A stretch of DNA of 64,000 nucleotides, from assembly GCA_000720845.1 (NCBI GenBank), contig JODU01000006.1:225725-289724 (forward strand), in the 5' to 3' direction. This document shows positions 8,450 through 15,413 of the stretch, in pieces. The notes under the pieces are model-generated. The model worked only from the letters and a program-made list of their open reading frames with translations, searched no databases and had not been told where the DNA came from. The stretch's first letter is position 1. Each line of letters starts with the position of its first letter. This DNA is from Kitasatospora aureofaciens. Its GTDB lineage: Bacteria > Actinomycetota > Actinomycetes > Streptomycetales > Streptomycetaceae. The translations under genes were made by a program, and so were the position numbers.

Positions 8450-9229
8450 ATGGAGAAGACGACTGTCTCGCGTGACGGCACCCGCATCGCCTACGAACGC
8501 TCCGGCCGGGGGCCGGCGGTCGTGCTCGTCAGCGGCGCCATGTCGACGGGTGCCACGACCGCGCCCCTGGCCGCCGAGCTGTCGGGCCGTTTCGACGTCA
8601 CCGTGTACGACCGCCGGGGGCGCGGCGAGAGCGGCGACACGCCGCCCTACGCGGTGGAGCGCGAGATCGAGGACCTGGCGGCGCTGATCGGGGCGGTGGG
8701 CGGCGAGGCGTCGCTGTACGGCATGTCGTCGGGCGGCGCGCTGGTGCTCCGGGCGGCGGCGAGCGGTCTGCCGGTGCGCCGGGTCGCGGTGTACGAGGTG
8801 CCGTACGCCATGGACGACGCCGCCGCGCGGGCCGCGGCCGAGTACACCGAGCGGCTGGCCGAGGTGCTGGGGCAGGGCCGGCGCGGGGACGCGGTGGAGC
8901 TGTTCCTGCGGCACACGGGGCTGGGCGAGGAGATGATCCGCGGTGCCCGGCAGTCCCCCATGTGGGCCGGGATGGAGTCGGTGGCGCCGAGCCTGGCGTA
9001 CGACGACGCCGTGCTGGGCGACAGCCGGGTGCCCGCGTCCGCGATCGCCTCGATCGGCGCTCCCCTGCTGGCCCTCGCGGGCGGGGCGAGCGACGCGTGG
9101 TGGCACGGGGCCGCCCGTGCGATCGCTCAGGCGGCGCCCGACGGCCGGTACGGCACCGTGGCCGGGCAGACCCACATGGTGGAGCCGGGCGTACTGGCGC
9201 CGGTGCTGGCGGAGTTCCTCGCCGGGTGA
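8450..9229 (+). CDS. Alpha/beta fold hydrolase
   Basis: A 259-residue single-domain alpha/beta hydrolase. The nucleophile elbow is GMSSGG (serine near residue 92), an acid is likely in the GGASDAWW loop near residue 213, and the catalytic His sits in GQTHMVEPG near residue 244. The oxyanion region LVSGAMSTG lies after strand 3. The substrate is unknown. It probably shares a transcript with the DUF427 gene. Confidence 0.85.
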   Translation: MEKTTVSRDGTRIAYERSGRGPAVVLVSGAMSTGATTAPLAAELSGRFDVTVYDRRGRGESGDTPPYAVEREIEDLAALIGAVGGEASLYGMSSGGALVLRAAASGLPVRRVAVYEVPYAMDDAAARAAAEYTERLAEVLGQGRRGDAVELFLRHTGLGEEMIRGARQSPMWAGMESVAPSLAYDDAVLGDSRVPASAIASIGAPLLALAGGASDAWWHGAARAIAQAAPDGRYGTVAGQTHMVEPGVLAPVLAEFLAG

Positions 9230-9278
9230 GCCGACGCCACGGCGGTCACCCTCGCCGTCGTACGCCCCGGCGGACGAC

Positions 9279-10409
9279 TCAGACCGCGCCGGCCGTCGCG
9301 CGCGAGGTGGACGCGATCGTCGCGGAGCCCACCACGCGCGTGCCGTCGTACAGCACGATCGCCTGGCCGGGGGCGACGCCGCGGACCGGCTCGGTGAAGG
9401 CCACCTGCAGGGTGCCGTCGACCAGTTCGGCCCGTACCTCGGTCTCGCCGCCGTGGGCGCGGAGCTGGGCGGTGTAGGTGCCGGGGCCGGTGGGGGCCGC
9501 GCCGCACCAGCGGGGCTTGATCGCGCTGAGGGCGTCGACGTCGAGCGCCTCGGCCGGGCCGACCGTCACGGTGTTGTCCACCGGGGAGATGTCCAGGACG
9601 TAGCGCGGCTTGCCGTCGGGGGCCGGGGTGCCGATCCTGAGGCCCTTGCGCTGGCCGATGGTGTAGCCGTACGCGCCCTCGTGGGTGCCGAGCCGGTTGC
9701 CCGCCTCGTCGACGATGTCGCCCTCCGCCTTGCCCAGCCGGTCCGCCAGGAAGCCCTGGGTGTCGCCGTCGGCGATGAAGCAGATGTCGTGCGAGTCGGG
9801 CTTCTTGGCCACCGCGAGGCCCCTGCGCTCGGCCTCCGCGCGGATCTCGTCCTTGGTGGTGACCGTGTCGCCGAGCGGGAACATCGCGTGGGCGAGCTGC
9901 CGGTCGTCGAGCACCCCGAGGACGTAGCTCTGGTCCTTGGCCATGTCGGAGGCGCGGTGCAGCTCGCGGACGCCGTCCTCGCGCAGGATCACCTTCGCGT
10001 AGTGGCCGGTGCAGACGGCGTCGAAGCCGAGGGCCAGCGCCTTGTCGAGCAGCGCGGCGAACTTGATCTTCTCGTTGCAGCGCAGGCACGGGTTGGGGGT
10101 GCGGCCGGCCTCGTACTCGGCGACGAAGTCCTCGACCACGTCCTCCCGGAAGCGGTCGGCTAGGTCCCACACGTAGAACGGGATGCCGATGACGTCCGCG
10201 GCGCGGCGGGCGTCCCGTGAGTCCTCGATGGTGCAACAGCCCCGGGCGCCCGTGCGGAAGGACTGCGGGTTGGCGGAGAGCGCCAGGTGGACGCCGGTCA
10301 CGTCGTGCCCCGCCTCGGCCGCGCGGGCGGCGGCGACGGCGGAGTCGACTCCGCCCGACATGGCGGCGAGGACGCGGAGGGGACGGGTGCGCTGCGGGGT
10401 CTCAGTCAT
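9279..10409 (-). CDS. mnmA: tRNA-specific 2-thiouridylase MnmA
   Basis: A 376-residue cytoplasmic enzyme that 2-thiolates U34 of certain tRNAs. The N-terminal PP-loop AAMSGGVDS (residues 15-23) binds ATP. Catalytic cysteines are C108 in TPNPCLRCN and C210 in SHDICFIADG, both in their expected contexts. ATG 10409 is preceded by GGAGGGG. The sulfur source is a cysteine desulfurase, and one is encoded 0.8 kb away on the same strand, separated by an amidase gene on the opposite strand. Confidence 0.96.
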   Translation of the reverse strand: MTETPQRTRPLRVLAAMSGGVDSAVAAARAAEAGHDVTGVHLALSANPQSFRTGARGCCTIEDSRDARRAADVIGIPFYVWDLADRFREDVVEDFVAEYEAGRTPNPCLRCNEKIKFAALLDKALALGFDAVCTGHYAKVILREDGVRELHRASDMAKDQSYVLGVLDDRQLAHAMFPLGDTVTTKDEIRAEAERRGLAVAKKPDSHDICFIADGDTQGFLADRLGKAEGDIVDEAGNRLGTHEGAYGYTIGQRKGLRIGTPAPDGKPRYVLDISPVDNTVTVGPAEALDVDALSAIKPRWCGAAPTGPGTYTAQLRAHGGETEVRAELVDGTLQVAFTEPVRGVAPGQAIVLYDGTRVVGSATIASTSRATAGAV

Positions 10410-10469
10410 AACCCCTCCAGAGTACGGGGAGGCGGGAACCGGAGCGCGCGAGTATGCGTTGAAGATCGC

Positions 10470-11183
10470 ATGGGGGCGAAGCAGGGATCCACGAGCGGGT
10501 CCACGAGCGGCGGGTCCGCGGACGGCGACCGGCGGATCGGCCGCCGCGCGCTGATCGTCGGCGGTGCGGCGGCGGCCGTGGGCACCGGTGTGCTGGCCCG
10601 TGACGAGCTGGCCCGGCTGTGGTGGCGGATACCGGGCGTCGAGCGGCCCCGCGAGGAGGGCGCGGTCGACTACGCGGGCGCACGCTGGGTGGCGGCGTCG
10701 GACGCGAACTGGCGGCGGGCGGACCGGCCGGACGACTTCGGCATCGACATGGTGATCGTCCATGTCACACAGGGCAGCTTCGACAGCGCGGTGCGGGCCT
10801 TCCAGGACCCGGGGCACAAGGCGGCCGCGCACTACGTCGTCGGGCAGGACGGGCGCGTCACCCAGATGATCCGCGAGCTGGACGTGGCGTACCACGCGGG
10901 CAACCGCGACTACAACGAACGCAGTGTCGGCATCGAGCACGAGGGCTTCGTGGACCGGCCGCAGGACTTCACCGACGCGATGTACGCCGCCTCCGCGCGG
11001 CTGACGGCGGGGATCTGCGCGCGGTACGACATACCCGTGGACCGCAGGCACATCCTCGGCCACGTGGAGGTGCCGGGCACCGACCACACCGACCCGGGGC
11101 CGCACTGGGACTGGGACCGGTACCTGAAACTGGTGCGGCGGGCGGCCACGAGCGGCCCGTCGAAGCCGCCGACCAAGGCCTGA
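10470..11183 (+). CDS. N-acetylmuramoyl-L-alanine amidase (Amidase_2), Tat-like signal
   Basis: A 237-residue secreted amidase. The N-terminus has paired arginines and a hydrophobic stretch (DRRIGRRALIVGGAAAAVGTG, with RR at 21-22 and 25-26), suggesting Tat export. The catalytic domain has zinc-ligand candidates H98 in VIVHVTQG and H206/D208 in TDHTDPGPHW, with the YHAGN and SVGIEHEG motifs between. It should cleave the bond between muramic acid and L-alanine in peptidoglycan. ATG 10470 is the best available start, with only a weak GAAGA upstream. It sits alone on the plus strand between mnmA and the desulfurase gene. Confidence 0.88.
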   Translation: MGAKQGSTSGSTSGGSADGDRRIGRRALIVGGAAAAVGTGVLARDELARLWWRIPGVERPREEGAVDYAGARWVAASDANWRRADRPDDFGIDMVIVHVTQGSFDSAVRAFQDPGHKAAAHYVVGQDGRVTQMIRELDVAYHAGNRDYNERSVGIEHEGFVDRPQDFTDAMYAASARLTAGICARYDIPVDRRHILGHVEVPGTDHTDPGPHWDWDRYLKLVRRAATSGPSKPPTKA

Positions 11184-11198
11184 GCCCGACGACGGCGT

Positions 11199-12368
11199 CT
11201 ACGACAGCCCCGCCGCCCGGGCCCGTTCCACCGCGGGGCCGATCGCCTTGGCGAGCGCCGCCACGTCGGCCTCGGTCGAGGTGTGGCCCAGCGAGAAGCG
11301 CAGGGTGCCGCGGGCCAGGTCGGGGTCGGTTCCGGCGGCCAGCAGGACGTGGCTGGGCTGGGCGACGCCCGCGGTGCACGCGGAGCCGGTGGAGCACTCG
11401 ATGCCCTGGGCGTCGAGCAGCAGGAGCAGCGAGTCGCCCTCGCAGCCCGGGAAGGTGAAGTGGGCGTTGGCCGGGAGGCGGCCGTCGGGTGCCGGGTCGC
11501 CGCCGAGGATCGCGTCCGGGACGGCCGTGCGGACGGCGTCGACCAGGTCGTCGCGCAGGGCGCCGATCTCCCGGGCGAACCACTCGCGCCGCTCGGCGGC
11601 CAGGCGCCCGGCGACCGCGAAGGAGGCGACGGCGGGGACGTCGAGGGTGCCGGAGCGCACGTGGCGTTCCTGGCCGCCGCCGTGCAGGACGGGGACCGGG
11701 GTGTACTCCCTGCCGAGCAGCAGCGCGCCGATGCCGTAGGGGCCGCCGATCTTGTGGCCGGAAACGGTCATGGCGGCGAGCCCGGAGGCGGCGAAGTCGA
11801 CCGGGAGCTGCCCGAAGGCCTGGACCGCGTCGGCGTGCAGCGGCACGTCGAACTCGGCGGCCACGTCGGCGAGTTCACGGACCGGCATGATCGTGCCGAT
11901 CTCGTTGTTGGCCCACATGACGGTGGCGAGGGCCACGTCGTCGGGGTCGCGGGCGATGGCCGCGTGCAGCGCCTCGGGGTGGACCCGGCCGAGGGCGTCG
12001 ACCGGCAGGTACTCGACCTGCGCGCCCTCGTGCTCGCCGAGCCAGTGGACGGCGTCGAGGACCGCGTGGTGCTCGACGGGGCTGGCCAGGACCCGGGTGC
12101 GGGCCGGGTCGGCGTCGCGGCGGGCCCAGTACAGGCCCTTGACGGCGAGGTTGTCGGCCTCGGTGCCGCCGGAGGTGAGGACCACCTCGCTGGGGCGGGC
12201 GCCGAGCGCCTCGGCGAGGGTCTCGCGGGCCTCCTCGACGGTGCGCCGCGCCCGGCGTCCGGACGCGTGGAGGGAGGAGGCGTTGCCGGTGACGCTCAGG
12301 TGCGCGGCGAGTGCCTCGACTGCCTCGGGAAGCATCGGGGTCGTCGCGGCGTGGTCGAGGTAAGCCAT
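11199..12368 (-). CDS. Cysteine desulfurase (IscS/NifS class)
   Basis: A 389-residue PLP enzyme that takes sulfur from cysteine for tRNA thiolation and Fe-S clusters. PLP-binding K206 lies in SGHKIGGPYG, the active-site cysteine C331 in GSACTAG, and substrate histidine in SPVEHHAVL. It starts at ATG 12368 (MAYLDHAATTP, the canonical family N-terminus); there is no visible Shine-Dalgarno sequence, so it may be leaderless. Its likely partner is MnmA encoded downstream on the same strand. Confidence 0.95.
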   Translation of the reverse strand: MAYLDHAATTPMLPEAVEALAAHLSVTGNASSLHASGRRARRTVEEARETLAEALGARPSEVVLTSGGTEADNLAVKGLYWARRDADPARTRVLASPVEHHAVLDAVHWLGEHEGAQVEYLPVDALGRVHPEALHAAIARDPDDVALATVMWANNEIGTIMPVRELADVAAEFDVPLHADAVQAFGQLPVDFAASGLAAMTVSGHKIGGPYGIGALLLGREYTPVPVLHGGGQERHVRSGTLDVPAVASFAVAGRLAAERREWFAREIGALRDDLVDAVRTAVPDAILGGDPAPDGRLPANAHFTFPGCEGDSLLLLLDAQGIECSTGSACTAGVAQPSHVLLAAGTDPDLARGTLRFSLGHTSTEADVAALAKAIGPAVERARAAGLS

Positions 12369-12458
12369 GGTGCGGCCGATTCTACGGGGCGGTTCCGCCC
12401 GGTCCCGGAGCAAGGGCCGCCTCGTCGCGCGGCGGCCCGGAGGAGGCCGCGCGGTGGC

Positions 12459-12770
12459 TCACAGGCTCCAGGACATCGTGTTGTCGGCGGACATGAAGGC
12501 CACCAGGACCAGCAGGTCGGCGACGCCCAGGCCGAGGCCGAGGAGGGCCCGGCCGCGGCGGGCGGTGCCGCGCCACAGGGCGATGCCGGCCAGGGCGATG
12601 GCGATCGGGCCGAGGAAGACGTTGAGGACGAGCAGACCGAGCAGGCCGAGGACGAAGGAGGCGACGGCCATGCCGTCGGTGTCGTGGATGCCGGTACGAC
12701 GGGTGGGGCGACTGGCGTCGGTGCTGCCCGTGGTGTCGGTGCTGCGGTGGGCCGGTGCGGTGAGCTGCAT
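12459..12770 (-). CDS. Small DUF4190-like two-helix membrane protein
   Basis: A 103-residue protein with a charged, Ser/Thr-rich N-terminus (about 33 residues) and two hydrophobic segments: VASFVLGLLGLLVLNVFLG and, after ARRGRA, LLGLGLGVADLLVLVAF. The pattern, with a GLGLGVADLL second helix, is that of DUF4190. It starts at ATG 12770 with AGGGAGA upstream. It lies 49 bases after a 55-codon membrane-protein gene on the same strand, and both may be under the FabR/DesT-like TetR encoded opposite. Function unknown. Confidence 0.75.
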   Translation of the reverse strand: MQLTAPAHRSTDTTGSTDASRPTRRTGIHDTDGMAVASFVLGLLGLLVLNVFLGPIAIALAGIALWRGTARRGRALLGLGLGVADLLVLVAFMSADNTMSWSL

Positions 12771-12819
12771 GGGGTTCTCCCTGCCGTGCGTCGGTGGACC
12801 GTGCGCTGGTGGGCGTGGG

Positions 12820-12987
12820 TCAGTGGGCGGAGGTGCTCCGTCGGCGGCCGTGCCGCTCGCGGACCGCGAAGACGCCGAGCCAGACGGCGATGACCAGGCC
12901 GGCCGCGACGGAGAAGGTGAGCGGTGCGTGGGCGACTGCGCCCAGGACCACACCGAGGAGCAGGAGTGCGACGACGAGAAACACCAT
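12820..12987 (-). CDS. 55-residue membrane protein
   Basis: A short gene with ATG at 12985-12987, GGGGGA about 7 bases upstream, and a TGA ending at 12820. The product has two hydrophobic segments (MVFLVVALLLLGVVLGAVAH and, after APLT, FSVAAGLVIAVWLGVFAV) and a basic tail ERHGRRRSTSAH. The reading frame is uninterrupted, follows Streptomyces third-position G+C preference and has a good ribosome site, so it looks real. Membrane topology suggests a two-pass protein. No family is recognised. It is the first gene facing the TetR gene at 13114. Confidence 0.65.
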   Translation of the reverse strand: MVFLVVALLLLGVVLGAVAHAPLTFSVAAGLVIAVWLGVFAVRERHGRRRSTSAH

Positions 12988-13020
12988 GGTGCTGATCCCC
13001 CAATCTGCGTGGACACTTCG

Positions 13021-13107
13021 GTGAACGATTGTGGTTACAGTTGTTCACTGACTTCTCAGTCTAGCGCGTCGCACGGCTTTTCAATTCCGGAGAACAGTTG
13101 TTAACTG
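13021..13107. promoter_or_regulatory. Putative operators of the FabR/DesT-like TetR
   Basis: CAGTT-GTT-AACTG, a perfect 13-bp palindrome, is at 13095-13107 just before the TetR start, and a near-copy CAGTT-GTT-CACTG is at 13038-13050. The upstream copy is also the right half of a wider inverted repeat GTGAAC (13021-13026) to GTTCAC (13043-13048). The GTGAAC...TTGTT arrangement recalls the recognition sequences described for FabR/DesT-type repressors (from memory). The sites lie in the divergent spacer between the small membrane-protein genes and the regulator. Confidence 0.6.
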
Positions 13108-13113
13108 CATGGC

Positions 13114-13740
13114 ATGAGTCACACCCCCGGCATCCGGCAGGCGCAGAAGCGGAAGACCCGGCAGGCGCTCCTCGACGCGGCGCTCGGCCTGCTGGAGGAG
13201 CAGAGCCTGAGCAGTCTCGGCCTGCGCGAGGTCACCCGTGCCGTGGGCGTCGCCCCGACCGCCTTCTACCGGCACTTCCACTCCACGGCGGATCTCGGTG
13301 TGGCGCTGGTCGAGGAGGCGCTGGGCAGCCTGCACCCGATGATCCGGACCACGATGTCACCGGCCGAGGACGACGACGAACGCATCGCCCGCGCGGTCGA
13401 GTTGATCGCCGGCCATGTGGCCGCGCACCCGGCCCACGTCCGCTTCATCGCGCGGGAACGGCACGGCGGGGTACAGCCGGTGCGCCGGGCCATACGGGAG
13501 CAGCTGGCGCGGTTCGCCGAGGAGGTGCGGGCCGAGCTGGCCACGGACGCGTCGGCCGCGGGCTGGAGCGAGACCGATCTGCGCATGCTGGCGGGCCTCT
13601 ACGTCGACCAGATGCTGATCACGGCGTCCCTGTTCCTGGAGACGCTGGACGCCCCGGAAGAGGAACGCCGCCGGGCCGTCGAGACGGCACGGCGGCAACT
13701 GCGGCTGATCAGCGTCGGCCGCAGGCACTGGCTGGACTGA
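13114..13740 (+). CDS. TetR family regulator, FabR/DesT-like
   Basis: A 208-residue regulator whose DNA-binding domain reads QKRKTRQALLDAALGLLEEQSLSSLGLREVTRAVGVAPTAFYRHFHSTADLG. The LREV-R-GVAPTAFYRHF core is the pattern of FabR and DesT, repressors of unsaturated fatty-acid genes in proteobacteria; in Streptomyces the ligand is unknown. The C-terminal half is helical, as expected for the TetR ligand domain. ATG 13114 follows a perfect palindrome by 6 bases, implying autoregulation. Divergent targets are probably the two small membrane-protein genes. Confidence 0.85.
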   Translation: MSHTPGIRQAQKRKTRQALLDAALGLLEEQSLSSLGLREVTRAVGVAPTAFYRHFHSTADLGVALVEEALGSLHPMIRTTMSPAEDDDERIARAVELIAGHVAAHPAHVRFIARERHGGVQPVRRAIREQLARFAEEVRAELATDASAAGWSETDLRMLAGLYVDQMLITASLFLETLDAPEEERRRAVETARRQLRLISVGRRHWLD

Positions 13741-13752
13741 GCAGCCCCCGGG

Positions 13753-14613
13753 TCAGCCGAGCCGGACCCGGGCCAGCTGGCGGGACTGGGCGACCAGGCG
13801 GTCGGCGCTGTCCCAGACCTCGGCGTCCTCCTCCAGGAAGCCGCCGGCGAGGTTGCGGGTGGTGATGGAGACCCGGAGCGGGCCGGGCGCCGGGCGGCAC
13901 CGCACGTGGACGGTCAGCTCGACCGTCGGCACCCAGCCCTTGAGCCCCAGCTCGAAGGCGGTCGGGGGCAGCGCGTCCACCGCGAGGAGCAGCGAGAGCG
14001 GGTCCGCGTCGCGGCCGTCGGCGAGGCCGAACCAGGCCCGCATCTCGCCCCGGCCCGAGGGCTGCCCCAGCGCCCAGCCAAGGGTTGCGGGGTCTAGCTT
14101 GAGCATCAGCCGGTCGGCGATGGCCGAGCTGCCCTCGACGGGGGCGGGGCCGTCCTCCGGGCCGAAGCACTGGTCCATCGGCGGGATCGCGGGCGGCTTC
14201 GCCGAGGTGCGGACGTCGTCCGGCAGCGCGTCGAGGTCGCCGTAGGAGGCGAGGACCCGGATGCGCTCGACCTCGTTGCCCTCGTCGTCGTACTGGAAGA
14301 GGGAGGCCTGGCCGGTTGAGAGGGTGCGTCCCGTGCGGACGGTCTCGGTGCGCACGACCGCCGGGCCCGGCCGGGAGGCGGTGAGGTAGTGCGCCGAGAT
14401 GGTGAAGGGGTCGGGGTGCGGGAGCGCGTCGCCGAGGGCCCGGCCCAGGACGGCCAGCAGATAGCCGCCGTTCACGGCACTGATGATCGTCCAGCCGGCC
14501 GACAGGTCGAGGTCGTAGACGCCGGGGGCGCGCGGGGTCACGGCGGTGTCCCGGTCGAACTCGCTGTCGCCGATGGTGGCCCGGGTGGCCGCTGCGGAGG
14601 CTGCTTCTGGCAT
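13753..14613 (-). CDS. TesB-like acyl-CoA thioesterase (double hot-dog)
   Basis: A 286-residue protein with two hot-dog halves: the first with AGWTIISAVNGGYLLAVLGRAL and SAHYLTASRPGPAVVRTETVRTGRTLSTGQASLFQ, the second with FGLADGRDADPLSLLLAVDALPP and VELTVHVRCRPAPGPLRVSITTRNLAGGFLEEDAEVWDSADRLVAQSRQLARV. This is the 4HBT_3/TesB-like arrangement that hydrolyses acyl-CoA thioesters. The start at ATG 14613 is inferred from domain extent. It converges with the FabR-like gene, with a 12-base gap. Confidence 0.82.
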   Translation of the reverse strand: MPEAASAAATRATIGDSEFDRDTAVTPRAPGVYDLDLSAGWTIISAVNGGYLLAVLGRALGDALPHPDPFTISAHYLTASRPGPAVVRTETVRTGRTLSTGQASLFQYDDEGNEVERIRVLASYGDLDALPDDVRTSAKPPAIPPMDQCFGPEDGPAPVEGSSAIADRLMLKLDPATLGWALGQPSGRGEMRAWFGLADGRDADPLSLLLAVDALPPTAFELGLKGWVPTVELTVHVRCRPAPGPLRVSITTRNLAGGFLEEDAEVWDSADRLVAQSRQLARVRLG

Positions 14614-14675
14614 GACTGCACGGTACAACAGGAAACTACTAAGCGGTAGCTTTCCGTGGGTCGTGGGGACCGGGG

Positions 14676-15335
14676 TCAGTCCCCCTCGACCACCGTCGAC
14701 CTGCGATTCCAGGCGCGTGGTGCCCGCCAGTGGAAGCGCAGCGCGAGCAGCCTGAGGACGAAGGCCGTGACGACCGCGAGGCCGCTGGTGAGCGGGGTGA
14801 GTGCCTCGTAGCGGATGCACAGGGCGACCATCGCGGAGCCGACGATCGCCGGGACGGCGTACAGGTCACGGTCCCAGCGCAGCAGCGAGGGCACCTCGTT
14901 GGCGAGCACGTCGCGCAGCACGCCGCCGCCCACCGCGGTGGTCAGGCCCAGGCAGGCGGAGGCGGTCAGGCCGAGGCCGTAGTCGTACGCCTTGGTGGTG
15001 CCGGCGACGCAGAACAGGCCGAGGCCGGCCGCGTCGAAGATGTTGACGCCGGTCTGGAGGCGCTCCACATGGGGGTGGAGGAAGAAGACCAGCAGCGTCG
15101 CCAGCAACGGGGTGAGGAAGTACCCGAGGTCGGTGAAGGCGGCGGGCGGCACCGCGCCGATCACCAGGTCCCGGAACAGCCCGCCGCCGAGCGCGGTGAC
15201 CTCGGCGAGGACGGCGATGCCGAAGACGTCGAAGTTCTTGCGTACGGCCAGCAGCGCGCCGGAGATGGCGAAGACGAAGATGCCGACCAGGTCGAGCGTG
15301 TGCTGGACGGTGGGGCTGAAGAGTTGCTCGTACAC
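14676..15335 (-). CDS. TRIC-type cation channel family membrane protein (UPF0126)
   Basis: A 219-residue integral membrane protein with about seven hydrophobic helices and internal duplication: GGGLFRDLVIG in the first half and GGGVLRDVLANEVP in the second, the glycine-rich motifs of prokaryotic TRIC channels (YicG/UPF0126). It probably conducts K+ or other monovalent cations. The GTG start at 15335 has GGAAGG almost touching it, closer than ideal. A 20-bp perfect hairpin lies only 15 bases upstream. Confidence 0.85.
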   Translation of the reverse strand: MYEQLFSPTVQHTLDLVGIFVFAISGALLAVRKNFDVFGIAVLAEVTALGGGLFRDLVIGAVPPAAFTDLGYFLTPLLATLLVFFLHPHVERLQTGVNIFDAAGLGLFCVAGTTKAYDYGLGLTASACLGLTTAVGGGVLRDVLANEVPSLLRWDRDLYAVPAIVGSAMVALCIRYEALTPLTSGLAVVTAFVLRLLALRFHWRAPRAWNRRSTVVEGD

Positions 15336-15350
15336 CCTTCCATTCTTACT

Positions 15351-15397
15351 CGCCAGCGAGCCCCTGCCTTACAAATGAAGGCAGGGGCTCGCTGGCG
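15351..15397 (-). terminator. Strong 20-bp perfect stem-loop after the opp operon
   Basis: A perfect 20-bp stem: left arm 15351-15370, loop ACAAATG (15371-15377), right arm 15378-15397. It follows the stop of the OppF-type gene (15414) in the direction of transcription and has no U-tract, typical of actinobacterial terminators. It also lies just upstream of the TRIC gene, so that gene must have a promoter in this spacer or depend on read-through. Confidence 0.8.
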
Positions 15398-15413
15398 CGC
15401 GAGGTGGGAGAGG

